Source: Rhynchospora pubera (Eukaryota; Streptophyta; Magnoliopsida; Poales; Cyperaceae). From it: DNA of 64,000 bases. Numbering within the stretch: position 1 is the stretch's first letter; the number at the start of each line of letters is the position of its first letter. A program made the translations under genes and the position numbers. Of this stretch, positions 46,820 through 59,000 are shown piece after piece. The stretch covers positions 115,045,431-115,109,430 of the forward strand of contig CM051459.1 in assembly GCA_028095005.1 (NCBI GenBank), read 5' to 3'. A model generated the notes under the pieces. It had not been told where the DNA came from. It ran no database searches and saw only the letters and a list, made by a program, of their open reading frames with translations.

Positions 46820-47190
46820 CGTGATCTGATCTATGTCATAAGGGATCACATAATGTTCTCGATGGTTGTTCGAACTAAAAACAACAAGGGATGACATAAT
46901 TCAAACCCTTGGTGACGTCAACTACTGGTGATTTCATCGATGTTTTAAGGGATTACATAATGGTTTAATGTTATTTTGAACTAAATACATCAAGGAATGG
47001 CCTAATTTGCGTTTAGTGATCAGTTTATTTATTTCTAAAGTTACATAATGCTATATTTTGTGTTACGTTTGATGTGTTAAGGGATTTGATAACTATTAAT
47101 AAGTTTTCTGGCATTAAATACAAATAGGGATAGGTTAATTTGTAATAAGTGTTCGGTTTGATATAGTTATAAAGGAACATGATTTAACAT
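46820..47190. repeat. Degenerate subterminal tandem repeats
   Basis: About three units near 100 bp, each with AAGGGAT followed by CATAATG or GATAAC and then GAACTAAA/ATTAAATAC and a CAAGGGAT or CAAATAGGGAT word. The same AAGGGA words reappear at 63830-64000. Confidence 0.5.
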
Positions 47191-48018
47191 GCGTTATAAG
47201 GACAATAACTAGTGCAAACATGAAATATTAAAATGGGGACAAACCAAAACTAAAAATAATATGATCCATAATACTTCCTAATACATCATTAATTGTTTTA
47301 ACAATCCATAACCACACATATTATAACGAATACACAAGATAATACCAACATGATTCATACAATATAATGATAAATGTTCAATTTGCTAGAGATCAAATAA
47401 TTGTGAAGAATGAACACAGAATGCCACAGCAAGTTCATCGATACGCAATCCAAACCTGCGTAATATAAAAACAAATAAATATATGAATTGCTAACAATAA
47501 CATATAAAGCACCATTAAGTACTAACTAAAAGACTTTATGCCGGGAACATAGTCTAGTAATGGAACATTAGATGATCCTTTATATCATTTAACATAAGAA
47601 TAACAGTATGTAACACATCATGTGGGAAAAAATGTTTGGCTAAATCAACATTTCTGATCGTTCAACTCAACAGACATGATCCCTTAGTGCATTTAACCAA
47701 ACATTAATATCCTTGAATCATGTAATGCATAGGGCTGCAATGTACTATCTTACGTAAACTATTCAATACTTTCCAGGCATACTTTAAATTCGTGTAAATA
47801 CCTAATGTCGTAAAATTCCCTTCACTGTGTTCGTCGGATCCTTTAGCAAATGATATGCGAAAAGAAAGCTGTCAACACGGAGGTCAATCTCCTGAAAAAT
47901 ACATATTTATTTTTGTAATTAGTTGATAAAAGCTATTAATTTGTAAGTATCAATTTTGCATGCTTACCTCCTTTGGCAAGGGCTTATTGAGAAGTTTGCA
48001 TCATAGTAACCTGAAGAG
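47191..48018. other. 3' side of the Ulp1-like gene
   Basis: AT-rich non-coding DNA with one short frame at about 47960-48020 that could be the last exon piece of the Ulp1-like gene. No catalytic Cys motif was found. Confidence 0.35.
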
Positions 48019-51000
48019 CTACAAACTGTTGCAGAATGGAAGAGAATGTTCATAGATGCCATCAATCCATTTAATGGAAAGATCCATATATTTCTCGTCA
48101 TTTGCACGCCATGCCAAAAAATGCTTGAAACCATCAATCTCACTTACTACCTGATCATTGATGTGTTCTCTCTTGATACCTGAACAGTAGATCTCGGCAG
48201 TGTTCTCTCTGAGATTGACGACAATCATCCACCATATTATATCATTGAAAGTAGAGAGGAAAACAATCATTTCAGCTTCTAGAAATTCAGGGATAAATAT
48301 GTGCATGGCTTTATCTCTGATTAAGTCCACATTGGCAAAAAAAATTGAAATCTGGCCATTGAAACAAGTTTAGTTAAGAAATTTAAGCCAAACCTTTTGG
48401 GTGATAATGCATTGAATAACTGACATGATTATTCAATCAACCTTAATCAAAACATTATCAGCCTTCAAATTAATCTAATCCCTTATTAACAAGAATAAAA
48501 CCATTTCTTCCAATAACAAGATCAATTAATAACATAGATCATGTACAAGGATAGATTACATTTACAATTCAATATCTGGACTCTGCTGTTCTCGTATTAA
48601 TAATTATCTGGACTCAAAATTATTTTGCAAGCATCAGTTAGGTGTTAGACATCTACTTGAACAGTTAATGTCATTATGAAATCCATAGAAATATCGAAAC
48701 GAACTAATATAAGTAGAATCTGATTCAACCCTATGAATCAGAAAAAATAGTAGCATGATTACTAACCAGCTGGACTTGAGTAATGTAGGACCACTTGTGA
48801 ACTGCCTTGATTTCTCTATGGATGAGGTAGATTAAAGAGGACACAACCTAAGATTGAAACATGAGACTTGCAACAATCAGAACAATGTGATTATTGAAAA
48901 GTATTAAACAAAAAGTGAGGAGACAACATACTTACATTGCTTGCTATCTGTTTACCCTTCACAAAGTTCAGCATTTCTTATGAACTTACAACATTGCATT
49001 CAGTGCTGTAAACGACCGGTGGTACTTGGCCACGATCCATAAGCTGCATGGCATTGTACATCTCATTATCAAATTCACGAGATATAGTTTGTGCTGCAGT
49101 GAAGTCAAATTCTCTCCAGAAACGTTCCATATCGACCTTCTTCTTGCTCTTCTTTGCCTAAAATTTAACATAAAAAGGGTCTGCGAATGGGCTACCATAG
49201 TTCGTATTTGGTTTGATCACACGACCCTTTGAACTTATTTTCAATTTAGCAATTGGTCTGTTCTCCCACCAATCATCAAAGGTCCCAGACACCTTCTCAT
49301 CGTTATCCATCCAGAAAAATTTGAAGTCTGGAATATTTGATGCAATTAGAATGCAATCATACTAAAAAATGTTAATGAATGAATCAAAAAATTATGTTAT
49401 CTATATATTGAAAACATCTGGACTATGTTGTGAAGATATTATTAATGCAATCCCTTAACTTAGTTAAATGAATCCTTATAGATTGAAAAAGAACATTTAG
49501 GCAAATATGTCATCATTTTGGGTAAAACAATACATGGTCACCATTAAAGAATCCCTTATCTACATAAACTAAACTCTTACTCAATGTAAAATGTTTCTCA
49601 CTGTCCCTCAAAAACTGTATCGTGTCTGCCACTTCACCGGCAATATCATAAAATCCTAGTGGTGTACCAGGATCATCTCGTTCACTCTCACTACTATCAC
49701 TTAAACCAAACCCTAAACTAAATGATGGCTGTGAATTTTGATCCATTGTTGGATGAGGGACTTGGATCCAATTATTCAATGTCAACCCAATAGGATCAGG
49801 AACTTGGATCCCTGCAAAAAAGATAGTTCAATTTGAACAAACAATAACACTTGACTTACACAAATACATATTTGAACAATTACAGGTTACCTAGGCCAAT
49901 ATCATCTTCTGGTATGTTGCAATTGTGTTCAGGACTGTCCTCTTTATCCTTCTCACCACTGCCACTGCCACCATCTTTGCCACCACTGCCACTGCCACCG
50001 CCACCATCTTTATTCTGTGGCTCTTCCTCATCCTGACCTCCAGAGCCACCATCCCCCCAGTGCTGTCCCCACCATCATTGCCACCATTACCACTACCACC
50101 GCCACCATCTTTATCCCATGGCTTGTCATTGCCGTGTGTGTCCTCACCTCCACCTCCACTGCCACTACCACCGCCACCATCTTTATCCTGTGGCTCTTCC
50201 TCATCCTCACCTCCAGAGCTACCATCCTTGGCATGTGTGTCCTCATTGTTATGTTCATCCTCATCCTCACCTCCACCCCCATTGCCACTGCCACCATCTT
50301 TATCCCGTGGCTCATCATCATCCTCGCCTCCAGAGCCACCGTCATTGTCATGTTCTGTGTACAATTAAAATGTTACAAATTGAACACTTATAACAGTAAT
50401 AATAACCATTATTACTAGAAACTTAATATCTTTTTATTTAATTTCAATGTTCTAATTAATTCATCTCAATTGCACACACAAACTGAACACTTGTGACAAT
50501 AATAATATTAGTTACCATAGCTACATAATCATTGTATTTATCATAGAGGGGAAACATATGTGCAATTATTACCTTTCTCCTTCTCCTTGGTGACATCCTT
50601 CTTTGATACCCTCTTCCTCTTCTGAGCTGGACCCACCTGAGGTTCCTTTCCTTTTCTGGACCTGACAATACGCTTTCTATTCGGTCCAACAACGAGTGGC
50701 CCTGGTCGTACGATCATTTCAGGTGTCATCTCTCGAGTTATCATATCCTTCTCGGTATCATTAGTTTGCAGTTCAGTTTGAATAACATCTCCCATTTTCA
50801 CACCAGCAAAAATGTTAGCAGCTACCTAGGATGACAACCTTCTGTTCAAGTCCCAGTTGTAGTACCGGGGGGATTCCGCCGGACTTGAGTCTATACGTAC
50901 TTTGTTGGCACCTCTCGTAAAACCAAACCTGGGAATTTAAATTGAACACTTAGACAATCTAAGTAATCAATGTTTATGTAATTAACAGAAAAATAAAGAT

Positions 51001-52946
51001 GGGAGTATTGGACTACAATATAATCCCTTATATAAACAATTCAATCCTTAGGAGGTACAATTCGATAATCTTTAACGAATATGAATGAAGAACATAATAA
51101 AGATGAGAGGACTTACAATGATAGATAGTGCACAGCCTCCAATGCAAACAGTTTTGTTTGTGTTCTTTCTTGGGTCAGTGTGGTCGCACGCATCGACCAG
51201 ATACTGAGTAAGGGCTGTATGGACAACTCTTGCCCATGCTATACTCCGGTGACTTTGAAATTCAGCAACAAAAGGGATCAGGCCCATGTCTACTCGACCA
51301 CTTGCCATTGAGAATAGAAGCATTGTGAAAATGTAGAGCACCAGTAGTGAAGTGAAGTCGTTCACTGACTGCTCGTCATCTTTCTCAAGCAATTTCAGAA
51401 GTTTCTTCTCCAATTTCTTGTAGTGCACATGATTTTTAGGGAAACTGGATTCTTCCTCCCCTTCGGACTCAGGATCAACCTCGGGCTGGTGCGGTTCTTG
51501 ATCTTGTGGACCCTCCTTATCATCGGGATCATTGTCAGGGAAGTATGTTGCATGTAAACAATGATTAGGATCACCATGACGCATTCTTTTGCCCACCATC
51601 ATGATATAAGGCTAGGTAGTCACCATCCAGACTCAAACCTAAACAACGCAAAATAGGAATCAATTAAAAAAATACTTCACATAGCAAGTACTAACCATCA
51701 GTAGTAAATCTCTTGACACCATAAACTGAACACTTACTCAATAAATGAACACTAATTTTAAAATACAGTCCTCACAGCACACATCACTATGGGTTGCAAA
51801 CCTAAACCATAACCCCAACAAACTGAACACTTACTATAATAAGTTGAACACTAAAAGCAAAGACTATTCAACTACAAAACTTTAGGGGCAAGAAGAGTAA
51901 TACCTAAAGAGAGTGCCACGTCATGGACTGTGAATGGGACATTACATCCATCAATCTTGAATATCCTCTGCTGCGGATCAAAGGAATCAAAGATCGCCTT
52001 GAAGAGGTTATTAGAAACTATGATTTGTGGCATTTCAAAAAGGTGCACAAAAGGAGTTAGATTCAATTTTTGGTGGTGAGATTCGGTCATGAGAGGATCC
52101 AAGTGTTCCTTGTAGAATTTCACCATTCTTTGAGGGCGACAACGTAGCGTGACGGGCTTACCATCTACATAAAAAAGACAACACAAAATTGAAATCAAAC
52201 AAGTACAAGTTGACCAAAAAAAAATATTACATGGTGACAACAATATAATCCCTTGAGTAAATAATAAGATCAATAGAATGTACAATCTGTCCCCTTAATT
52301 CCTAAATGTTGGAATCTGTGAAATTCTAAAACCTTGTACAAATCCAAACCTAAATATCTCTTATGTGACAACAATAATATCCCTTATGAAAACATTAACA
52401 TCCATATAAAATCTACCGTATGAAACAGATTCACAACAAAAGATGAAACAAATTCAAAAAAGGAGGAAGATTACCAGAAGGGAGAGTAGAAACGTTTATT
52501 GACCGAGCATTAGTTCTACCTCCTCTTCTAGAAACAGAACGACCACGGGAAGAGGATGCACCACGAACAGTACGTCCGCGCCCTCGAGAACCGGAAGTAG
52601 GATTATCTACAACATGCGAAACTATTGTTAAGAGCACTAAGATGTTCAAAATTGAAATCAAACAAGGACAGTAAAGCCGTTGACACGATGACCATAGTAC
52701 ATGGTGACAACAATACAATCCCTTGAGGAAACAATAATAGCTTTAGATGGTACAATCTGCCACCTTAATCCTATCATTATTAGAGGACAAAACATTTATT
52801 GTCAAGCAATTAACCAAGGTGAACACTAATCCTAAACCTAGTCAGAGATAGATATAGAAATTGAAAACTTAATCCTAACCTAGTCAGAGAAAAGAAGAAA
52901 AAGTACCGGATAATTGCTCCTTCGAAGCCAGTGCCTTCTTTCCCAT
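48019..52946 (-). pseudogene. MULE-borne Ulp1-protease-like gene, decayed
   Basis: A minus-strand multi-exon gene. Clear exons are 52907-52946 (ATG GGA..., MGKKALASKEQLS), 52475-52606 (Arg/Ser/Gly-rich), 51904-52164 (CRPQRMVKFYKEHLDPLM), 51117-51638, 50573-50928, 49891-50354 (Gly/Asp/Glu-rich), a 49811 exon, 49000-49340 and the Ulp1-like piece 48019-48330. The first three join in phase 1. Damage: a frame change near 51575, a six-G-run shift (50867-50872), an in-frame TAG (50826-50828), a frame change inside the Gly-rich exon near 50060 and a TAG at 49158-49160. In the Ulp1-like part the usual His before Trp is Trp (FNDIIWWMIVVNL) and the usual Asp is Cys (AEIYCS), so protease activity is not expected. 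Such genes hitchhike in some plant MULEs; their role is unknown. Confidence 0.7.
49891..50354 (-). repeat. Gly/Asp/Glu-rich coding repeat in the Ulp1-like gene
   Basis: About six imperfect repeats of a unit near 60-70 bp encode GGSGGEDEEEPQDKDGGG-type peptide on the minus strand. The frame slips near 50060: the last units read as Val/Ala-rich peptide in the original frame and as GGSG peptide only after a 1-base shift. Confidence 0.75.
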
Positions 52947-53229
52947 CGGATCGGTAGGAGAAGATGGCCTGAGAATAGCACGGAAATGGAGATGTGAGTA
53001 GATTGACAACCACTGGACGTCGACGGAAAACAGAGGAGACGGAGTTCACGCGAAACCCTAACCCTAGGTTTTGGTCGAGGACGGAGCGAGGTTTTCTCTG
53101 AATTCGAGGAGGGAGAGAAAGTGAGAGAGAGAGCGAGTGAAGTGAGTTAAGAGAGTGGTTGCGTAAATTGAAATGATTTAATTGGCGGATAGGTCGTTAG
53201 TTTATATAACTCGAAACATGGTCAAAGGA

Positions 53230-53920
53230 CACGTCTGATTATATAAGGTCGCTTCAATTAGATAATAAATTCAAATCTGAAGCGTAATCACATGTTTCTT
53301 CTTAACAATGTAATCCCTTATTGCAATAAAGACATTACTAAAAACATCGAATTATTTTAAGTCAACACTAAAAAATTTGTGTACTTAATGCCACAATCAC
53401 GTGGATAAAGTCGTGTCAATTGGATAAGCGTAATCACGTGATTCGTCTTTACAATGCAATCTCTTATTGCAATAAAGAAATTACTAAATACAACAAATTA
53501 GTTCCTTAAGTCAAAACTAATGAACATAATTAGTTCCTTAAGTCAAAACACTTGATTGACAATGTAATCACATGGATAAGGTCGCGTCAATTGAATAAGC
53601 ATAATCACATGATTCCTCTTTACAATGTAATCCCTTATTGCAATAACGAAATTACTAAATACAACAAATTAGTTCCTTAAGTCAAAACTAAAATATCCGT
53701 GTCCTTAATGCCACAAAAACGTGGATAAGGTCGCGTCAATTAGATAATTAATTCCAATTCTAAGCGTAATCACGTTTCCGTCTTATACAAAATAATCCCT
53801 TATTCAAAAAAAAAAATCACTACATACAACGAATTAATCACGTACGTAACACTAAAATATTTGTGAACTTAATGCCACAAACACGTGGATATCATTCCGC
53901 TTTATTAACATGATGAAACA
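53230..53920. repeat. Tandem repeat, unit about 180 bp, about 3.5 copies
   Basis: Each unit carries AATCACGTG or AATCACATG, CAATGTAATCCCTTATTGCA, AAATACAACAAATTAGTTCC and GGATAAGGTCGCGTCAATT in the same order. It lies between the two MULE genes, upstream of the Ulp1-like gene on the minus strand, where it could hold regulatory sites. One inner unit is shortened. Confidence 0.8.
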
Positions 53921-54531
53921 ATTTACTAAGTACGGAAGAAGCAAATTATTTATATAATATCTTTAAAAAATAAATTATAGACAAATCGATAATGGAACAT
54001 ATACAGAATTCATGGACGAAACATATCAAAGTATACACAACATGAGCAACAAAATGACATATACATAACTTTTTGATATTTCTATAGTAATTACATTATA
54101 TAAAATGAAAATTTTTTTCCTGCAAACTACAAATCAAAGGGAACCTCTCCTAATTTGAGCTGTCAATCAAGTGTTTGAAAGAAATTGTCATGCAATCTTC
54201 CATCTGAAATCTGCAAAGAGGAGAACAATAAAAATAAATAGAATTTGTCAGTCCATTTTTTAATATATATGTACCAAAAACTGAACATTTGTAAAACTGA
54301 CATGATAGGCAGTTGTCAACGATCAAAATTTGATTTATTAGTCACTAACTTTAGAAATATTAGCTGAACACCATTAACAACAAGGTAGACCATTAGAAAG
54401 AACTAATTAACACTTGTAACAAAAATAAAAAAGATTATATAGATTTAATGAAACACTTGTAGCAATAACCTAAACCATATAACTAAATAGTTAATCCAGT
54501 GGAAAGGAAAATGATAAAACATAAATCGAAA
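53921..54531. other. Spacer between MULE genes
   Basis: AT-rich. Contains the 3' flank of the transposase gene. No gene is seen. Confidence 0.4.
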
Positions 54532-57500
54532 TTACCATTCAGATTTTTGTGACTGAATCCTCTTCTTTTTGGCCTGATCCCGTTTCACTTCAAGAATTGA
54601 TTTCTTCCTATTCACTGGATTTCGACCCCTCTTGCGCCTCTTGATTGGGTCTTTCAAAGCAATAACATCATTTCCATCTATATCAACACTCTGTGAAAAC
54701 GATTCACCTTGAACTGTTGTACTGGTAGTGATTTGGCCCGCGCTTGGGGACTGTTCTTTAACCTTTGAAACTGAAATCAACAATCCATTAAGGCTGTGAA
54801 TAACAAACTGCTGTGTTTCTTCATCTAACGCTGCATAATCAACAAGATTCTGGAAAATTGGATCAAGGAGCACATGCAGCTTATGGCAAGTCTCCCGCCT
54901 CTCTCTAACGCTGACAGCAATTGCTCTTTCATTCAAATAATTCCTCTTGAAGCTTTTGCACCACCTGTCCAGTATATACTTGTCTGGAACAAGCGACACG
55001 TCTTCTTGCTTGTAAACCAGCAATGCATGTCGACAAACCAGCCCGTTTGTCTCAAAAAGATGGCACTCAAAGGTGTAGGTCTGATCTTCACAATTGAAGT
55101 GAACCTTGAACTCCCTCTCCCCATCATCAATGTTGTAAACCTTAACATTCCCCTGCCGCTCACATAATGTGAACTTCGAGTCGATAAGCGCCTTGATTTC
55201 GTGCTGGAATTTATTGAACATGTTGTTTGTGTACACCTTTGAGAATTGTTGCTCAATTGAATTCCATTTTAAAATCAGCCTCGATTGTCCACGTATGCAA
55301 TCATAGTTCTCATTGGACTCGCTCCTTCTCAATCTTGCTAGTGCCAGATCAAAACACCTTGCAAAGTTCCTAAAACAACAACAAATCAAACATATAAAAG
55401 ACTGTTGTGACACCATATAATTTCACATTAAGCATAGCAAAACCATTATAGAAATATATCTGCAAATATTCTGTTGAAACCAATCTAGACCCTTGAAGTG
55501 TCAAACTGAACATTTAATGATACAATTGAGCTTAGAAATAACTATGCAAATATTGTGATGAAATAACCTAAACCCTTAAAGTTACAAACTTAACACTTAA
55601 TGCAAATATACCTTAGAGAAGACTTTGAGTTGACGTATCTATCCAGAAAAGAGTTTATACTCTCACTCCTCTGTGTTGACCTCAAACCAGCCCAAAAATA
55701 TTTGTTTAGGTATACCGGAACCCAACTGGACCGTATGTCAAACATTTTGGCGAGCCACACATTATCTGATTACAAAAGAAACCATGTGAATTCACATGGT
55801 ATGCACCTCTTTTGAGAAAAATAAATTTAAACATAGAGATTGTAAAACCACAATTATGAATGTAATCAATTACAGGTTATTTGCAATCCAAAATATGCCA
55901 AACAACATCATCGTTTGAATTAATATAATCACTTATCAACAAAAAAAAAATCTATTTCTATCAGTAACAAATCAGATAATACCATAAATAAGGAACAGGG
56001 AATGAATACATTTACAATTCAATATCTGGACACTGCTGTCATTATATTAATAATAGAATCCCTTACCATAACTAAAAGCATCCTTGTAGAATGAAAAGTA
56101 ACATTTATAAATGGGACGAATTCCAGGCTTTTATAATTCAGAGAATGCACAGAGATAGCAATGATTTTGAAATTAAGATGATCCCTTATGTAATATAATT
56201 AATTAGTTGTAATATCTAACACATCCTTTATGAAAATTTGATAGTGAGATGAGATAATTAATTTTTACCTTGCAGAGCATGAAGTGTAATAGTCTCTTCC
56301 TAATTCCTCTCAAATTCATCTTCCGTCTTCGACTCATAAATGACGGATCAGTGGAAGCTTCTTTATTGTTGCCAATTCTATTGTCTAAATTGTCGAGGAT
56401 GTGCCAAATGCAATGACGATGGCAGGTATTCGGTAATACATCCGCTATAGCATTTTTTTTATGGGTGCCGACTGATCGGTAATGATTGTCTGCGGTGCCT
56501 TGCCGCCCATGCACTCAAGCCAGTTACTAATAATCCATTTGTAAGACTCTGTGTCTTCACGGGTCATCATTGCACAACCGAAAATTATGGATTGTCCATG
56601 ATGGTTAACCCCGACAATAGGTGCAGCCCGAAGGTCAAATCTATAATTAGGTAAACGAAAGTTTTTATTAACCTTAGCAAGATAAATAAAACTATTAATA
56701 ACATAGCTCAAGGGTAATTGGTATTGAATATATTTGCAATCAAAATCAGAACTGTGTTGTGATCACTGAAATAATATAATCCCTTATAAAAACGAAATGA
56801 ATACTTGTAGATGGTAAAAGAACATTTGGTTGAATGTAATCAATTTTACAACCCAGCTCGTGCCAATTAGCAGCGACTTTTTGAAATAATCTAAACCCTT
56901 ATCAACAAAAATAAAACCATTTCTAGCAATAATAAATCAGCTCATACCATAAATCTTGATCATGTGTTGAATACGTTTACAAATGAATATCTAAACTCTG
57001 ATATGATGAGATTAAGTATCTAATCACATACCACAACTAACTGAACCCGTATAGATTGTAAACGAACATTAATGCAATGAATCCAGTTCCGAATTTTTAT
57101 AAGCCAGAAATACCACAGAGAAGAAAATATAATCCCTTATCAATAAAAATATAACCATTTTTACCAGTAATAAATCAGTTAATACCATAAATCAAGTACA
57201 TGTATTGAATACTTTTACAAACCAATATCTAAAACTCTGTTTGATGAGATTAAGTATCTAATCCCTTAATTTATCTAATTGAATCCTTATAGATTGTGAA
57301 TGAACATTTATGCAATGAAACCAACTCCAAGGATTTCTAGTCCAGAAATAGAACAGAAAAGAAAATGTAATATGAAATAAAGTTCAGGACATACTTGTTA
57401 ACAATATAGGTGGCATCAAAGGTGACAACATCGCCGAAGAATTCGTACCACGATTGGGATATCGAGTCTGCCCAAAAAACAATATCAAGTTGGTTTTCTT

Positions 57501-58704
57501 CATCAAATTTATAGGAATAGAAGAGCTTTGGATCCCTTCGTTTTGCTTCCCGAAAAAACTGCATTAATGCCTCAATATCACCTTTCTGAAAGCTCCCCTT
57601 CTCATTTTCGCTAGAACATTCCTGGCATCACGCTCGGTAAAACCGCAGTGATGTGGCCCACCTCCCATAGCAGTGACAATATTGATGTTGGAAATAACAG
57701 GGACACCAGATATGTCATTGAGTTCAAGTTGATTTTTTGCCCAGTCTTGTATTGATCGATGGCACCTGATTTTATGTGAGTAATTTGGGCAGAGAACATG
57801 ATTGTGCTTATCACAAAAACCAGTAACAACCCAAACATCCTTCGACTGATCCAGCTTCAAGTATACACGAGCCATGCATTCCTCTTTTTCCACCTTTTTG
57901 TTTTTGTCAGGTATAGCTTTTTCCCATGAGATTTTAGGTTTTCCATCCTTTGTACACATGATAATCACCCTTTTTCTGCCCTCTTTACTAGAAACTCCAT
58001 TTTTCATCACACCAAAACCACGGTCAAATACATACCGTATGTAATACATATGTCCCGCTTCACTCGAAGGAAATTCCATGCCAACATATGGTGGAGGAAA
58101 AACTGCCTGGAGAGGTTGTTCAATAGCAGCTACATCTAACCCAGCATTAGCAACAAGTTGATTACCCTCATCCATTAGATCAACAACTTGATCATCTCCT
58201 TCTTCATACACACCAGCACCAACATCTGCTTCCTCACGTTGATTAAAGAGGTGAATATCCCAGGCGAGATCCAAACCAATACCTATAAGCACATTAGAAA
58301 CAACATGTCATGAATGCAAATAATCTCATCCATAGATGCCATCTAATGTAACATTTAAAACAACTATATGAACACTTATCTATATCAACATGAATTGGAA
58401 CGTGCCATAAATGCCAATCTGTGCCAGAAATATAATCAACCTGATTCACGTGTTTCTTTGCTACTTCTAACTATATAAAAAAAATTTATATGAAACTAGA
58501 TCAAGATTGAACACAAGCATAACAATATTTAAATTAAAACCACGAAAAAAATACAAATGCAGAAATAACTAAAAGATCAATCCAGCCATTAAATACAAAT
58601 CAGGAATCACAGTACATACAAATCTCTTGATCAAAATATCAAATCCAGCCATTAAATGCAGAAATAACACAACGGATCATCAATTACTAACCTGATCCCG
58701 ACAT
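54532..58704 (-). pseudogene. FAR1-type MULE transposase gene, decayed
   Basis: Minus-strand exons are 58692-58704 (ATG, MSGS), 57395-58282, 56269-56640, about 55612-55765 and 54532-55369. Junctions one-two and two-three are in phase, giving MSGSGIGLDLAW and IVNKFDLRAAPIV. The N-terminal half is a FAR1 DNA-binding region (GMEFPSSEAGHMYYIRYVF...WVVTGFCDKHNHVL). The DDE region shows DVVTFDATY, ITDQSA, CHRHCIWHIL and STQRSESINSFLD. A SWIM-like zinc finger follows (FECHLFETNGLVCRHAL), whose usual first Cys is Phe. A basic C-terminus (KRRKRGRNPVNRKK) looks like a nuclear signal. Damage: a frame change at 57601-57612 and another at the eight-T run 56453-56460; the junction before the 55.7-kb exon is also out of phase. 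Transposase is therefore probably not made. Intact relatives move MULEs and gave rise to FHY3/FAR1. Confidence 0.85.
56890..57367. repeat. Tandem duplication of about 238 bp in transposase intron
   Basis: Two adjacent units share AATCCCTTATCAAYAAAAAT, AATAAATCAGYTNATACCAT, GATGAGATTAAGTATCTAAT and GAACATTNATGCAATGAA in order. Looser copies occur at about 48475-48640, 49335-49500, 55925-56150 and 56720-56860, in introns of both MULE genes. Confidence 0.75.
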
Positions 58705-59000
58705 TTTGAAAGAAGTCTCCAGACAATCAATGGGAGAAGAGCAATACAGAATCTGAATCATCAGTAACAACACTTGAGAGCAAAATAACCACAGGTCGGA
58801 GATCGCCAGAAGGACAAATCATCAGCATAAGATCGCCTGAACAAGGAAGGTTGAGTACCGTATGAGATTTCAATTGAAACTAGTTTTAGATGAAATTCGA
58901 GGGAGAACATGATATTCACACAAATAAGAGATAAAAAATGATAAAGAGAGTAAAATTACGATAAATTGACAGTTCGGAGAATAATTGAACCACGTGTGCT
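58705..59000 (-). promoter_or_regulatory. 5' leader/promoter region of the transposase gene
   Basis: Sequence upstream of the transposase ATG. A block with GATCGCCTGAACAAGGAAGG (about 58831-58850) is repeated as GATCGCCTGAAGAAGGAAGG at 63310-63329, suggesting duplication of the element's 5' region. Confidence 0.4.

Noticed and set aside
49851..50418. Several plus-strand Pro/Leu/Thr-rich frames
   Set aside because: They are complements of the Gly/Asp-rich exon of the minus-strand Ulp1-like gene.
52810..53049. ATG at 53049 as the start of the Ulp1-like gene
   Set aside because: That frame meets a stop when spliced to the next exon. The ATG at 52946 gives consistent phase through the first three exons.
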